Translations under genes and position numbers: made by a program
Shown here: in pieces, positions 42,991 through 51,673 of the stretch
How positions within the stretch are numbered: position 1 is the stretch's first letter
How the letters are laid out: every line of letters begins with the position of its first letter
The notes under the pieces: generated by a model
The model's input: the letters and a program-made list of their open reading frames with translations, nothing else
Told to the model about the DNA's origin: nothing
The model's database searches: none
Source: Lachnospiraceae bacterium
Lineage (GTDB): Bacteria; Bacillota; Clostridia; Lachnospirales; Lachnospiraceae
Direction: 5' to 3'
Assembly (NCBI GenBank): GCA_022792535.1
Contig: JAAWBG010000017.1
Span: 1 to 64,000, forward strand
DNA: 64,000 nucleotides

Positions 42991-44949
42991 TTATCTGTCC
43001 CTCCTTAAATGGAATTGACCCGATATATTCTGAAGATCCTCTGCCTGACTGTGCAGTTTCTGGCTGGCAGTGGTGCTCTCGTAACTTGCATTGAGATTTC
43101 TCTGAGCCGCATCATTGATCTGGGCAATTTGTTCTGCCATATTTTCCAGAGATTCTTTTTGGATCTCCACAGATTTTTCCAACTGTTGGGTGATATCTGA
43201 CATTTTGCTGGATACATCACCGATATTTTCAAAAGATTCTGCCGCCTGATTCGCATAGATCACGCCGCTTTTCACTGAATTCAGAGAACGTTCTATTACC
43301 TCTGCAGCCTGCTGCGCGGACTCTGTACTCTGGGCTGCAAGCGTGCGCACTTCCGCAGCCACCACTGCAAACCCTTTTCCTGCCTCTCCTGCCCTTCCAG
43401 CTTCCACAGAAGCGTTCAGCGCCAGTATATTTGTCTGAAAGGCAATATCGCTTAATATTTTATTGATCTTTGTGATCTCGATGGAATTTCTATTGATATC
43501 CTCCATGGCCTGCAGCAGATTTTTCATATTTCCATCGCCGCTGTCCATATTACTTTTAGCTCTTTCCATCAATTCTCCCGCAAGTTTTGTATTTCCGTCC
43601 ACCTCTGTAATATTTTCCTCGATGGCTTTTGTTTCCTCTGTCAATACTGTAAGGGAAGAAGATTGTTCACTGGAACCAGTATGTACCTGCATTGCGCTTT
43701 CTGACACAACTCCTGCTGTTTCTAATACCTCTCTGGAGGAGTCCTGCACAGCTATCAGCATTCTGCTTAAAGATTCGATAATGTGATTCAGAGATTCTTT
43801 CATAATGATAAAATCTCCTTTAAAATCTCCCTTCACCGACACATCAAAATCTCCTTCTGAAATGCTAGACAGAATCTCGGACAGCTCAGAAATATATCCA
43901 TTAATGCTGTCAATGGTATAATTCAGCGATGTGGACAGCACCTGGGTCTCATCTTTTGTTCGAACCACCTGGGCCGGCGTTTTCAGATCGCCATTGGCCA
44001 GCAGCTCGATTCGTCTGGTAACACTCTGCAGAGATTTTTTAATCTGAGAAGAAAATCTGAGGGTAAAGATTCCTGCCAGAACCATCAAGCCGATGGTAAT
44101 ATAAATGCCCCACAAAATACTCTGATTTGCCGGCCCCATAAAATCATCCTGGGGAACAATCAGCGTAAGAAACCAGTTGGTTCCGCTGATAGGAACATAA
44201 CTTAGCAGTTTTGTATCCTTCCCTTTCTCTAAAATCATCACTCCTGTTTCACCAGAAACCACCTTTTCCTCCATGGCTTTTGAACCTACATAATCCGCCA
44301 TGTCGGTCTGTTCTTTTACTAGTTCTGTATTTCTATGCCCCATAATTTGGCCGTCTGCATTTACAATAAATGCCTCCCCATTGGCGCTGATATTGATACT
44401 GTTTAAAACATCGCTCAATATATCATAATTATAACTGCCTGTCAGATAATAGAGCAATGTTCCCTCTGCATCGGTGATTGGCATTCCCACTGTAAGCTCT
44501 AACGTATCTCCGTTACAGAAAATATCATCCACCACCAGATTCTGTGTTTCCTGCATGGACTGAAATAACTTCCTCTCCTGCAGAGACTGCGGGCAGTTTT
44601 CCTGGCCCAGGTAAAGATTCCCTTCTAGGTCATACAACCCCAGCCATGCAAACTCTATCCCGGACTGTGCCTTTTCCAGCACTCCTTGTTTCTCTTCCGC
44701 TGAGCTGTCTGCCACTGTTATGATCTCATTATCTCCTATCATAAAAATGCGGTCCGCCAGCATATGCATATTTCCTTCCAAACTCTGAGCCGCTGTCTTA
44801 CTTATGGAGGGAAGTGCATTTGTTAAAACCGTATTCGTAAGAGATTTCATGGAGCGTGTCATCAATACAATGAACACGACTGCCAGACATACCATCATAA
44901 TAATGGTATTCAACAATATCTTTCCACTGATGCTTCTTTTCGCTTTCAC
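42991..44949 (-). CDS. Methyl-accepting chemotaxis protein with dCache-like sensor
   Basis: 652 residues, starting with GTG at 44949 after AGGAGGAATCAAC. Membrane helices near residues 10-32 and 285-305 flank a Cache-type sensor domain (FAWLGLYDLEGNLYLGQENC; YYLTGSYNYDILSDVLNSIN). HAMP-like repeats and the signalling domain ([35 protein letters not shown]) follow. dCache domains often bind amino acids, which would match the transporter two genes downstream. No flagellar genes nearby. Confidence 0.93.
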   Translation of the reverse strand: MKAKRSISGKILLNTIIMMVCLAVVFIVLMTRSMKSLTNTVLTNALPSISKTAAQSLEGNMHMLADRIFMIGDNEIITVADSSAEEKQGVLEKAQSGIEFAWLGLYDLEGNLYLGQENCPQSLQERKLFQSMQETQNLVVDDIFCNGDTLELTVGMPITDAEGTLLYYLTGSYNYDILSDVLNSINISANGEAFIVNADGQIMGHRNTELVKEQTDMADYVGSKAMEEKVVSGETGVMILEKGKDTKLLSYVPISGTNWFLTLIVPQDDFMGPANQSILWGIYITIGLMVLAGIFTLRFSSQIKKSLQSVTRRIELLANGDLKTPAQVVRTKDETQVLSTSLNYTIDSINGYISELSEILSSISEGDFDVSVKGDFKGDFIIMKESLNHIIESLSRMLIAVQDSSREVLETAGVVSESAMQVHTGSSEQSSSLTVLTEETKAIEENITEVDGNTKLAGELMERAKSNMDSGDGNMKNLLQAMEDINRNSIEITKINKILSDIAFQTNILALNASVEAGRAGEAGKGFAVVAAEVRTLAAQSTESAQQAAEVIERSLNSVKSGVIYANQAAESFENIGDVSSKMSDITQQLEKSVEIQKESLENMAEQIAQINDAAQRNLNASYESTTASQKLHSQAEDLQNISGQFHLRRDR

Positions 44950-45056
44950 CGTTGATTCCTCCTGTATTTTCTCTTTTCGATTACAAGGGCTATGAAATAG
45001 CCATTCTTTTGTATTTTACCATTATTCTTTTGTAAATTCAATTGTTTTAGCACCTA

Positions 45057-45106
45057 AAAACAAAGGCCCTCGAACACAGATTACTGTCGTCGACTGCCTT
45101 TGTTTT
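45057..45106 (-). terminator. Terminator of the MATE gene
   Basis: AAAACAAAGGC (45057-45067) pairs with GCCTTTGTTTT (45096-45106). On the minus strand it lies 28 bases after the MATE stop and ends in TTTTT. Confidence 0.75.
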
Positions 45107-45133
45107 GTACTCTATTTCATTTAAATACGCCCT

Positions 45134-46510
45134 TTAGGAAACAGCTGGCTGCCCATTCTGGAATGTTCTGGGCCCATATTTTTTCACCATAATTCCAGAC
45201 AGAATCAAAGCCATCAACTCTGCCCCAGGAGTTGCCAGCCAGATTCCATTTATGCCGAAAAAGGCAGGCAGCACCAGCATTGTAATCAGCATAAACACAA
45301 AAGATCGTGAAAATGCTAAAACTGCAGAGACAATTCCGTTGGAAAGGGCTGTAAAAGTCCCGCTGGCAAAAATATTAAACCCGATAAAAAGCAGGGCTAT
45401 GGTGCAGATCCTGTTTCCAGTCACAGCCAAATCATACACAGGATTATCCGGTCTTGCAAAAATGGACACCAGAGGTTTGGTAAAAGTCAATGACAGCGCT
45501 ACCGTCAAAAGGGAAATCACTCCAATTACCTTCAAACTGACAAGTATTAATTTTTTCAATTTTTCCCCATTCTGCTCTCCATGGTAAAAACTGATCATGG
45601 GAGCCACTCCGTAAGAATAACCGGTATAGAGAGAACTTGCAAACATCAGTACGTACATAATAATTGTAACGGCAGCCACGCCATTTTCTCCTACATAACG
45701 AAGCATCGTCCAGTTAAACATCATGGTGATGATCCCTGTAACCAAGGCAGCGGCCATCTCAGAACATCCGTTTGTGGCAGCATTTTTAAGAACTTCCAGA
45801 CGAACCGCCGGCTTCTTAAAATGCAAAAGGTTCTTTCTCTGGCAAAACACCACAAAACCCACCACCGCAGTCACAGAATAGCCCAGTCCGGTAGCCATAG
45901 CCGCACCGCCGATTCCCATATGAAATACAGCAATAAACACGTAGTCGAGGACCATATTCAGGATGCCGCCCGTCACGGAACACACAAAGGAAAGAGCCGC
46001 TTTCCCGCTGGCAATCATGTAAAGAGTAAAATTATTCATCAGCAGAATGGGTACTGTAAATAATAGATAACGTCTCAGATAAGATACACAGTAATCAGCC
46101 ACGTCTACAGACAGGTTCATCCCTGCAAAAATATGATCCATCAGCAGATATCCAAGGCCGCACATCACAATCCCAACCGCCACATTCACCAAAATCAGAA
46201 ACGTAAAATCTTCTCTCGCTTCTTTCTCCTTTTGTTCTCCCATTTTTTTCATAATAACCGCGCTGCCTCCAGTGGCCAGCATGGTGGAAACAGCTGTGAC
46301 AAGCTGGATCACCGGCGCTGTCAAATTGATAGCTGACAGCGCATTTGTCCCAATCAGATTAGATACAAACAAACCGTCCACCATAGTATAGAAAGACATA
46401 AATACTGTCATAGCAATGGTAGGAACTGCAAACTTCAAAATATTTTTCAACGTCACTGGTTTTGCATATATATTTTTGTCTTTATTTTTACCTTTATTTT
46501 GATCTTCCAT
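45134..46510 (-). CDS. MATE family multidrug/organic-cation exporter
   Basis: About 458 residues from the ATG at 46510 (MEDQNKGKN, AAGGAG in front). The ORF track's start at 46555 falls within the -10 region and is rejected. It has twelve membrane helices in two halves with the MATE-like MVDGLFVSNLIGTNALSAIN and AASGGAVIMKKMG-type repeats. It exports cationic drugs in exchange for Na+ or H+. Transcription from a MerR-type promoter shared with the divergent regulator suggests drug induction. Confidence 0.92.
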   Translation of the reverse strand: MEDQNKGKNKDKNIYAKPVTLKNILKFAVPTIAMTVFMSFYTMVDGLFVSNLIGTNALSAINLTAPVIQLVTAVSTMLATGGSAVIMKKMGEQKEKEAREDFTFLILVNVAVGIVMCGLGYLLMDHIFAGMNLSVDVADYCVSYLRRYLLFTVPILLMNNFTLYMIASGKAALSFVCSVTGGILNMVLDYVFIAVFHMGIGGAAMATGLGYSVTAVVGFVVFCQRKNLLHFKKPAVRLEVLKNAATNGCSEMAAALVTGIITMMFNWTMLRYVGENGVAAVTIIMYVLMFASSLYTGYSYGVAPMISFYHGEQNGEKLKKLILVSLKVIGVISLLTVALSLTFTKPLVSIFARPDNPVYDLAVTGNRICTIALLFIGFNIFASGTFTALSNGIVSAVLAFSRSFVFMLITMLVLPAFFGINGIWLATPGAELMALILSGIMVKKYGPRTFQNGQPAVS

Positions 46511-46553
46511 AGATTTTTCTCCTTGCTTTTTTTCTACATCGATGTTACGATAC

Positions 46554-46584
46554 ATTGTAATCCGTACAGTAACTGTACAGTCAA
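46554..46584 (-). promoter_or_regulatory. MerR-activated promoter of the MATE gene
   Basis: On the minus strand, TTGACT (46579-46584), a spacer of exactly 19 bases, and TACAAT (46554-46559). The spacer holds a perfect 15-base dyad GTACAGT-A-ACTGTAC (46564-46578, plus-strand reading). This is the classic geometry for a MerR protein that twists DNA to activate, and the divergent gene encodes one. Confidence 0.85.
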
Positions 46585-46599
46585 GAGGAAAATGATAAA

Positions 46600-47487
46600 A
46601 TGAAAGAAAAAAACAAATCAGAGATTAGAAAGAACACAGATCCCAAAAGCAAACTCCTCACCATCGGCCAATTTGCGGCTATGCATGGAATCAATAAGAA
46701 AACATTGATGTGGTATGACGAGATTGGCCTATTCCACCCTGCCTTCATCCACCCTGAAAATGGCTATCGCTATTACAGCTATCATCAAAGTCCCATATTA
46801 GAAACCATTCTCCTGCTGCGGGAACTGGACGTCTCTCTGGAAGTGATACAAAAATTCATGGAACATCGTTCTGCCAAAAAACTGAAATGTCTTCTGGAAG
46901 AGAAGATCGGGGATTTAGACCGCCATCTTGTCCATCTGCAGGCAGTCCGAAACACCTTATGCAGTCATCATCAGAATATGGTCACTTTGCTTACCATGGA
47001 TTTATCTAAAATCAGCATTGTGGCAAAAGAAGAACGCCGCCTGGTTACTGTGGAGATTGATCCGGATATTTCCTTTGAAAAAGAAGTGGAACTGATTACA
47101 GCTGAGACAGAAAAATACCAGTTGGGACGTCTCCATGATGCTTCCTATGGCTCCATGATCTCTGTCTCCAGCCTGCAAAAGGGCGACTTTCATAATTACT
47201 CCAAATTATTTATAGATCTCCCTGTCCACCGGCAGATCTATAAAACGAAAAATACTGCCCAAACCGGGTTGCACCTGCAGCCCGGCGGCAGTTATCTGAG
47301 AGCCTTCCACAAGGGAAACTGGGACAAGATCCCAAAGCGTTATCAGGAGGTCCTGCACTACGCCGCCCAGCATGGTCTGACCTTATCCGGTTATTCCTAT
47401 GAGATGGGCATCAATGAAAATGTCATTGACCGAGTGGAAGACTATATTGTGCAGATTGAAATTCCCATTGCTTCCTCTTACAAATGA
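46600..47487 (+). CDS. MerR family regulator of the MATE exporter
   Basis: 295 residues. The MerR helix-turn-helix is at about residues 20-90 (LLTIGQFAAMHGINKKTLMW, GYRYYSYHQSPILETILLLR), preceded by a charged extension. The C-terminal domain (VTVEIDPDISFEKEVELITA to ...DYIVQIEIPIAS) resembles the GyrI-like/BmrR drug-binding fold. BmrR-type proteins activate exporter genes on binding cationic drugs. Divergent from the MATE gene, with a suitable operator between them. Confidence 0.9.
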   Translation: MKEKNKSEIRKNTDPKSKLLTIGQFAAMHGINKKTLMWYDEIGLFHPAFIHPENGYRYYSYHQSPILETILLLRELDVSLEVIQKFMEHRSAKKLKCLLEEKIGDLDRHLVHLQAVRNTLCSHHQNMVTLLTMDLSKISIVAKEERRLVTVEIDPDISFEKEVELITAETEKYQLGRLHDASYGSMISVSSLQKGDFHNYSKLFIDLPVHRQIYKTKNTAQTGLHLQPGGSYLRAFHKGNWDKIPKRYQEVLHYAAQHGLTLSGYSYEMGINENVIDRVEDYIVQIEIPIASSYK

Positions 47488-47933
47488 TCGTACTGTGCAT
47501 AGTACAATCCATCCATCGTAAAGCTGGATACTCCGGTATTATAATTGCCAGTTCCTCGGTAAGACATCCATCTTCCAATTCCTCCATTGGAAATCGCTGG
47601 ATCCAGCACATGAATCTGCTGTCCATTGGTATCGTCATATCCAGAAATCAATACTCCGTGACCTGCTCCATTCGTCAAGGTTGTATCTGCCAGCAGCAAT
47701 TGATTGTCATCAATGGCCTTCTTAATCTCTGAAAAGTCAATGGAAACATTGATCCAGCGAAATCCATTTAATCTTGCCACTGTATTGATATCTCCCGGCA
47801 GATCTGCATCATGTCTTCCTTCCCAAAATAACCTCTGTCCCCGATAATACAAATGAATCATATTACAAACTGCCATCCAACAGGCATTATTTCCAATCTG
47901 GCTGATTTCTTCTACTGCAAGTACATTTCTCAT
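47478..47933 (-). CDS. Papain-like (C39/C70-type) cysteine protease
   Basis: 151 residues without signal peptide. The catalytic set of the papain-like/AvrRpt2-type family is complete: Gln12 and Cys18 in SQIGNNACWMAVCNMIHL, His92 in GAGHGVLISGYDD and Asp111 in HVLDPA. Good GGGAGAGG ribosome site. It is the last gene of the DUF2589 cluster and overlaps the convergent MerR gene by ten bases. No leader-peptide exporter is present, so bacteriocin processing is unlikely. It may cleave a DUF2589 partner or a host/phage protein (inference). Confidence 0.75.
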   Translation of the reverse strand: MRNVLAVEEISQIGNNACWMAVCNMIHLYYRGQRLFWEGRHDADLPGDINTVARLNGFRWINVSIDFSEIKKAIDDNQLLLADTTLTNGAGHGVLISGYDDTNGQQIHVLDPAISNGGIGRWMSYRGTGNYNTGVSSFTMDGLYYAQYDHL

Positions 47934-47996
47934 CTGTTCCTCTCCCTTTTCTGCCTAAAATTCATTTCCATTCTCTTACGAAATCCTTCTTGAATC

Positions 47997-48278
47997 CTAC
48001 CATTCATTTCCATTCTCCCATGGAGGTTTTCTTGCAAATCCTACATGATAGGTCACTTTTTCCATCGTCAGCTCATGCTCTCCAATCCTATAACATCCCA
48101 CAGCGATATCTTTTCCAATAATGATCCCTTTGGGATAATCATTGAGGCAGCGATTCAGCAACGCAAGCTGTTCTTCCCTGGACTGATCTGATAAAGGCTG
48201 ATTAGGATTCACACTGCCTATGGCAACCAGTTTTACATACCGGATTTCGGACATGGTATGTTTCCGTTTCTGCTCCAT
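47997..48278 (-). CDS. Small hypothetical protein of the DUF2589 cluster
   Basis: 93 residues (MEQKRKHTMSEIRYVKLVAI...). A start at the internal Met9 is also possible. It is alpha/beta in character, without membrane segments or a known motif: an N-terminal strand VKLVAIGSVNPNQP, then SREEQLALLNRCLNDYPKGI and a C-terminal TYHVGFARKPPWENG. I do not recognise a family. Gaps of about 60 bases on either side, all on the same strand, place it in an operon between the larger DUF2589 gene and the cysteine protease. Confidence 0.65.
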   Translation of the reverse strand: MEQKRKHTMSEIRYVKLVAIGSVNPNQPLSDQSREEQLALLNRCLNDYPKGIIIGKDIAVGCYRIGEHELTMEKVTYHVGFARKPPWENGNEW

Positions 48279-48337
48279 TCATATTCAATCCTTCCACTCC
48301 ATTCACACGGAATCCTTCTCTTTTATTCTGTCACTTG

Positions 48338-49570
48338 CTATTTACTTTTGGCTCCCTTTTCCTTCGCCCCATCTGCCTGAACTGGCGTTATCCCGCTGTC
48401 TGCCTGAGCCGGCGTTGCTGGCCTGCCGCTGCTTTGCTGGGGAAGAGTACCTGTATTCTGCGCCTGGTCTGCCACTCCTCCGGAGATAGCATTGTTATAT
48501 TCCACACGTTTTGACAGCAGATTTTCCTCTATGCGATCATAGGTTTTCTGTGCCTCTATCGCCTGATTCTGGACGACAGCTAATGCCTGATACTGGCTCT
48601 CAGAATCACCATATTCGGCACAGGTTCCGTCTTTACGGAAAGCTTTTAATCCAAAAAGCTCCGACACTCCTTTGCCCTCACCGCCGCTGTCTGCCGCCAG
48701 CCTGATTAAGTCTGCCATCTGATTGCAGAAATTCCACCAGGTCTGGTTTACCTCATCCATTGCCTGACTGAACTGATCCGCCTTATTCTCATCCTCCTCT
48801 TTGGAGCGGTCCAATCTCTGCAGCATCTGAGTCAGAGAAGCCTGATATGCATTCTGCTGACTGGCAGCTAAATTTTTCATTTTCTGAATGTTACTTTCTA
48901 ACCCATTTCGAGCCGCATCCCGCTGATTTTCCAGGACAAGAATATCCCCTCTTAATCGTTTCATATTTTCTGCTTTCAGACGGGCGCTGTCTGTGAGATT
49001 TTGTCCGTTTCCATCTTTCAATTCCGAGCTTATCAGCATAGGCGAGATACAGGAAGCCATCATATCTAACACCCTGGACAGTCCTTCTGGTGTTCCGTGA
49101 TTGGAGGCTCTGACATCTACATGATATTTTGCTGAATTATCAGAACTTCTGGTATTGGAACTGTGGGAACTGACACTTCCTGTAATATTGACTTTGATTG
49201 GGCCAAACTTTGCAGATCCAGACAAAGACGCACCCAGGTCTGTTGCCTTCTCTGACTTCTCACTCTGTTTTACCTCCATATCAAACAGCACGTTTACCTC
49301 ATCCACCTGAAGATTTGGAATGGGCACAATGGCAAGTACCGGCACCGCAACTTTCATTTCTTCTAAATTACTTGTTCCATCATCATTTGCACTCCGTCTC
49401 TGATATCCAAAAGACGCCGTGCGTACCCTTCCATTTGCGTCAAATCCAACGTCATTGATAAAATCTGCTGTGGAACGAGCCAGTAGAATACTGGCGTCTG
49501 CCGCCGCTGTAAGCGGACCTCCAATCAAACTTTTCATATCTAATCCTGCAAATTGCTCCGCTATTGACAT
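48338..49570 (-). CDS. DUF2589-like protein, large paralogue
   Basis: 410 residues. Residues 1-175 match the DUF2589 pattern: FAGLDMKSLIGGPLTAAADA, then VAVPVLAIVPIPNLQVDEVN and FDMEVKQ, then YHVDVRASNHGTPEGLSRVL. Residues 205-370 are helical coiled coil (LKAENMKRLRGDILVLENQR; LLSKRVEYNNAIS). The tail is Gln/Pro/Ala-rich and disordered. No signal peptide. Start after TAAAGGAGG. Function of the family is unknown to me. It shares its core with the 302-residue neighbour, so the two may co-assemble. Confidence 0.72.
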   Translation of the reverse strand: MSIAEQFAGLDMKSLIGGPLTAAADASILLARSTADFINDVGFDANGRVRTASFGYQRRSANDDGTSNLEEMKVAVPVLAIVPIPNLQVDEVNVLFDMEVKQSEKSEKATDLGASLSGSAKFGPIKVNITGSVSSHSSNTRSSDNSAKYHVDVRASNHGTPEGLSRVLDMMASCISPMLISSELKDGNGQNLTDSARLKAENMKRLRGDILVLENQRDAARNGLESNIQKMKNLAASQQNAYQASLTQMLQRLDRSKEEDENKADQFSQAMDEVNQTWWNFCNQMADLIRLAADSGGEGKGVSELFGLKAFRKDGTCAEYGDSESQYQALAVVQNQAIEAQKTYDRIEENLLSKRVEYNNAISGGVADQAQNTGTLPQQSSGRPATPAQADSGITPVQADGAKEKGAKSK

Positions 49571-49614
49571 AAGGTACCTCCTTTATTTTTCATCTGTATT
49601 TTCTTCTGCCTGTT

Positions 49615-49788
49615 TTATCGGAGAAAGGAAACATCTGCTTCTATCTTTTCTATCCACAGAATATTTCTATGTTCAAAATCACAATCTCCATATTCCATCC
49701 ACAGTCTAAGATTCATGCAGCTCCAAAGATAGTCAGCATATCTCTTTCCTGTCTTTTTTATCCTTTCCTCCTCTTCACACTTTTTCAT
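49615..49788 (-). CDS. Possible 57-residue protein coupled to the DUF2589 gene
   Basis: A frame from ATG 49788 overlaps the end of the upstream DUF2589 gene by 14 bases and has AAGGA seven bases before it. It encodes MKKCEEEERIKKTGKRYADY followed by LWSCMNLRLWMEYGDCDF..., small, charged and Trp/Cys-containing. No family is recognised. It may be a real coupled gene or a chance frame in an otherwise empty 205-base gap. Confidence 0.4.
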   Translation of the reverse strand: MKKCEEEERIKKTGKRYADYLWSCMNLRLWMEYGDCDFEHRNILWIEKIEADVSFLR

Positions 49789-50683
49789 TTCCGTTTTCCT
49801 TACTTTTTCTGTTTTCATCCAATCCATTTTTCAATTCCAGCATCATGATTTTTTCCTGAAGTTCCATCATTTGATTCATAATGTCAGACTGAGCTTTTAA
49901 ATAAATCTGTCTGTTAAAAGCATAGGTTTCTTCTGGATCTGCATCGTGACTGATCTGATAGAGTTTTTCTTGCTCTTTTAAACTTTCTGTTACTTTTTGA
50001 TATAATTGTCTCAGCTTTTTCACATTACGCTTATATTCAGAAATTTCCTGCCATGTGTTTTTCTGCTCCTGGGTACTCAGATTACCATCTATCGTAACAG
50101 GGGTGGTATCTAACTGTTTTGCCATCTGATTGGAGCTCAGCATGTCGGTAATACGCATCACTCCCTCTGTAGCTGGAATAGATTTAACCTCCATGTGGTA
50201 AGATACTCTCGGCAGAAAATTGCTGTCCCGCTGTTCTGGTGAACAAATCCTGCCATTAATCCGAACTTTTCCGTCTGGGTCGCTCTCCGCTCTCACCTCC
50301 GTTGCGAATGTAATCTCCGCTTTCTCCACCATAAGATTTGTGATGGGCACAACCGACAGCAAAGGAATCTGCACCTGCAGATTGTCTAAGCTGTATCCAT
50401 CTTCATTTTCCTGCCGAACTTGATCATAAGCAAGATTCATATTATCCAGATGAATCACTTCTTCCTGACCATTCTGCTTCACTGACCCCATGCTTTTGAC
50501 AAAATCTATCACATGGGCCCGAAGTTTTTGATTCGACTCTGCCAGCGCATGCAGCGGTGCGTATACCAGTTCGTCCAGCAATATAAAATTATTATCCATA
50601 ATCCCGGCGTCATTACTTTTCTTTGCTCCCCCGGAAGATTGATTTCTTCTGCCTCCGGAAGAAGCATTCTCTTTTCCCGCCAC
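49775..50683 (-). CDS. DUF2589-like protein, small paralogue
   Basis: 302 residues starting with GTG at 50683 (GGGAG in front). After a 25-residue polar N-terminus it repeats the core of its neighbour: LVYAPLHALAESNQKLRAHV, then VQIPLLSVVPITNLMVEKAE and ITFATEVRAES, then VSYHMEVKSIPATEGVMRIT. A long coiled-coil C-terminal region follows (EYKRNVKKLRQLYQKVTESL; IMNQMMELQEKIMMLELKNG). No signal peptide or membrane helix. It lies between an XRE regulator and the larger paralogue. Confidence 0.7.
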   Translation of the reverse strand: MAGKENASSGGRRNQSSGGAKKSNDAGIMDNNFILLDELVYAPLHALAESNQKLRAHVIDFVKSMGSVKQNGQEEVIHLDNMNLAYDQVRQENEDGYSLDNLQVQIPLLSVVPITNLMVEKAEITFATEVRAESDPDGKVRINGRICSPEQRDSNFLPRVSYHMEVKSIPATEGVMRITDMLSSNQMAKQLDTTPVTIDGNLSTQEQKNTWQEISEYKRNVKKLRQLYQKVTESLKEQEKLYQISHDADPEETYAFNRQIYLKAQSDIMNQMMELQEKIMMLELKNGLDENRKSKENGNEKV

Positions 50684-50850
50684 AAAACCATCTCCCTTAT
50701 TCTATTCTGCACAGGGTTTGTTCTGCACTTTACTTGCTTATTCCTTTTTATTTACTTATTATTTTACCGCTGCTTTTTTCACCTGAGAACTTACATTTGA
50801 GAAAATATTTCCACCTTTCAATAGATCTGTCAGTAAATGCCATAACTTTC

Positions 50851-51060
50851 TTAGAAAAGCTCATATTCCTTATAAACCATAATATCGCTGGGCTGACAAT
50901 GAAATATCTGACAGAGACGATTGATAGATTTGAGTGTAAAATTGTGATTATGCTTTAGTCTGCTGATCTCGGCAGGGTTGAGATTATATGTATATTCTAA
51001 ATCATAAATTGATATTTTCCGATCTTTCAGCATCATCCAAAATGGTTCAAAAGATATCAT
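50851..51060 (-). CDS. Small XRE family regulator
   Basis: 69 residues from MISFEPFWMMLKDRKISIYD (AAGGGGAAAG in front). It consists only of a Cro/C1-type helix-turn-helix (YDLEYTYNLNPAEISRLKHN, ending CQPSDIMVY) as in YozG-like regulators. It is first in the minus-strand DUF2589 cluster, and a 30-base inverted repeat overlaps its promoter, suggesting that it represses itself and perhaps the cluster. Confidence 0.8.
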   Translation of the reverse strand: MISFEPFWMMLKDRKISIYDLEYTYNLNPAEISRLKHNHNFTLKSINRLCQIFHCQPSDIMVYKEYELF

Positions 51061-51091
51061 TTTCTTTCCCCTTCCCCTCTTAATATTTATT

Positions 51092-51143
51092 ATCATAAAG
51101 GGAAAGTAAAAAACTGATAACTTACATATATGTAAGCTATCAG
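51092..51143 (-). promoter_or_regulatory. Promoter and operator of the XRE gene
   Basis: On the minus strand, TTATCA (51115-51120), 17-base spacer, TATGAT (51092-51097). The -35 is embedded in a 30-base inverted repeat with one mismatch centred in CTTACATATATGTAAG (51114-51143). Confidence 0.55.
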
Positions 51144-51383
51144 CTCTTCATACTTTTTACACTATGCAATGGCCTCCTTCGTATGTGGCAATACTATATT
51201 ATTTAATATTGATTTTCCACACAATGTTGTCTCCTGATTAAAAGCAATACCTTCATCAAAAACTATTTATCTTCTTTACCGCCATTTTTCCCTCAGTCAT
51301 AATGTCAGTCATCTCAAATAAACTATAGATATTTTGACGGTTTATACATCATCAAAGGCCACTTGACAAAACTTAACAGGGAA

Positions 51384-51412
51384 TTGTCACAAAAGAAAGA
51401 ATATGGTAGAAT
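51384..51412 (+). promoter_or_regulatory. Promoter of the holin-like toxin
   Basis: TTGTCA (51384-51389), 17-base spacer, TAGAAT (51407-51412), about 70 bases before the toxin ATG. Confidence 0.6.
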
Positions 51413-51482
51413 ACCAAAGAGAAACAATCGTGTTGCAGGGTGGCAGCCTCCCTAAACTTGAAAAAGAGGGGAGGTGGTGCAG

Positions 51483-51578
51483 ATGGATACATACCAGATT
51501 TTAAGCCTGTTATTTTTGGGTGGTAACTTCCTGATTGCGCTGCTTGCCTATATTGATAGGAACAACAAGCGAAAATAA
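51483..51578 (+). CDS. Putative holin-like toxin (type I toxin-antitoxin)
   Basis: A 31-residue peptide: MDTYQILSLLFLGGNFLIAL followed by LAYIDRNNKRK. One hydrophobic helix ends in a basic tail, the hallmark of the TxpA/BsrG-like 'putative holin-like toxin' family. It has its own promoter, a strong GGGGAGGTGG site and a terminator right after the stop. Overproduction of such peptides damages the membrane. Too short for the ORF track. Confidence 0.82.
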   Translation: MDTYQILSLLFLGGNFLIALLAYIDRNNKRK

Positions 51579-51580
51579 AT

Positions 51581-51617
51581 AAGCCTACCTTGTCACTTGC
51601 CCGGTGAAGGTAGGCTT
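51581..51617 (+). terminator. Toxin mRNA terminator
   Basis: AAGCCTACCTT (51581-51591) pairs with AAGGTAGGCTT (51607-51617), immediately after the toxin stop codon. Confidence 0.75.
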
Positions 51618-51667
51618 TAATGCTACTGGAGGTCAACCACTTTGTGGGCGGTTGTTTCCTCTTTTGT
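51581..51667 (-). ncRNA. Probable antisense antitoxin RNA (RatA-like)
   Basis: A minus-strand promoter TTGAAT (51697-51702), 17-base spacer, AATATA-complement TATATT (51674-51679) would start an RNA near 51667 running toward the toxin gene and overlapping its 3' end and terminator. A hairpin CAACC...GGTTG (51634-51654) would lie near its 5' end. This is the TxpA/RatA arrangement. The 3' end is not defined by sequence. Confidence 0.5.
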
Positions 51668-51673
51668 GTCTAT

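Noticed and set aside
47945-48020. Short direct repeat ATTCATTTCCATTCTC near 47962 and 48002
   Set aside because: Only two copies of about 16 bases at a gene end; probably small-scale slippage, not an attachment site.
51373-51636. 87-aa minus-strand ORF
   Set aside because: Antisense to the holin-like toxin and its signals; no ribosome site or recognisable domain.
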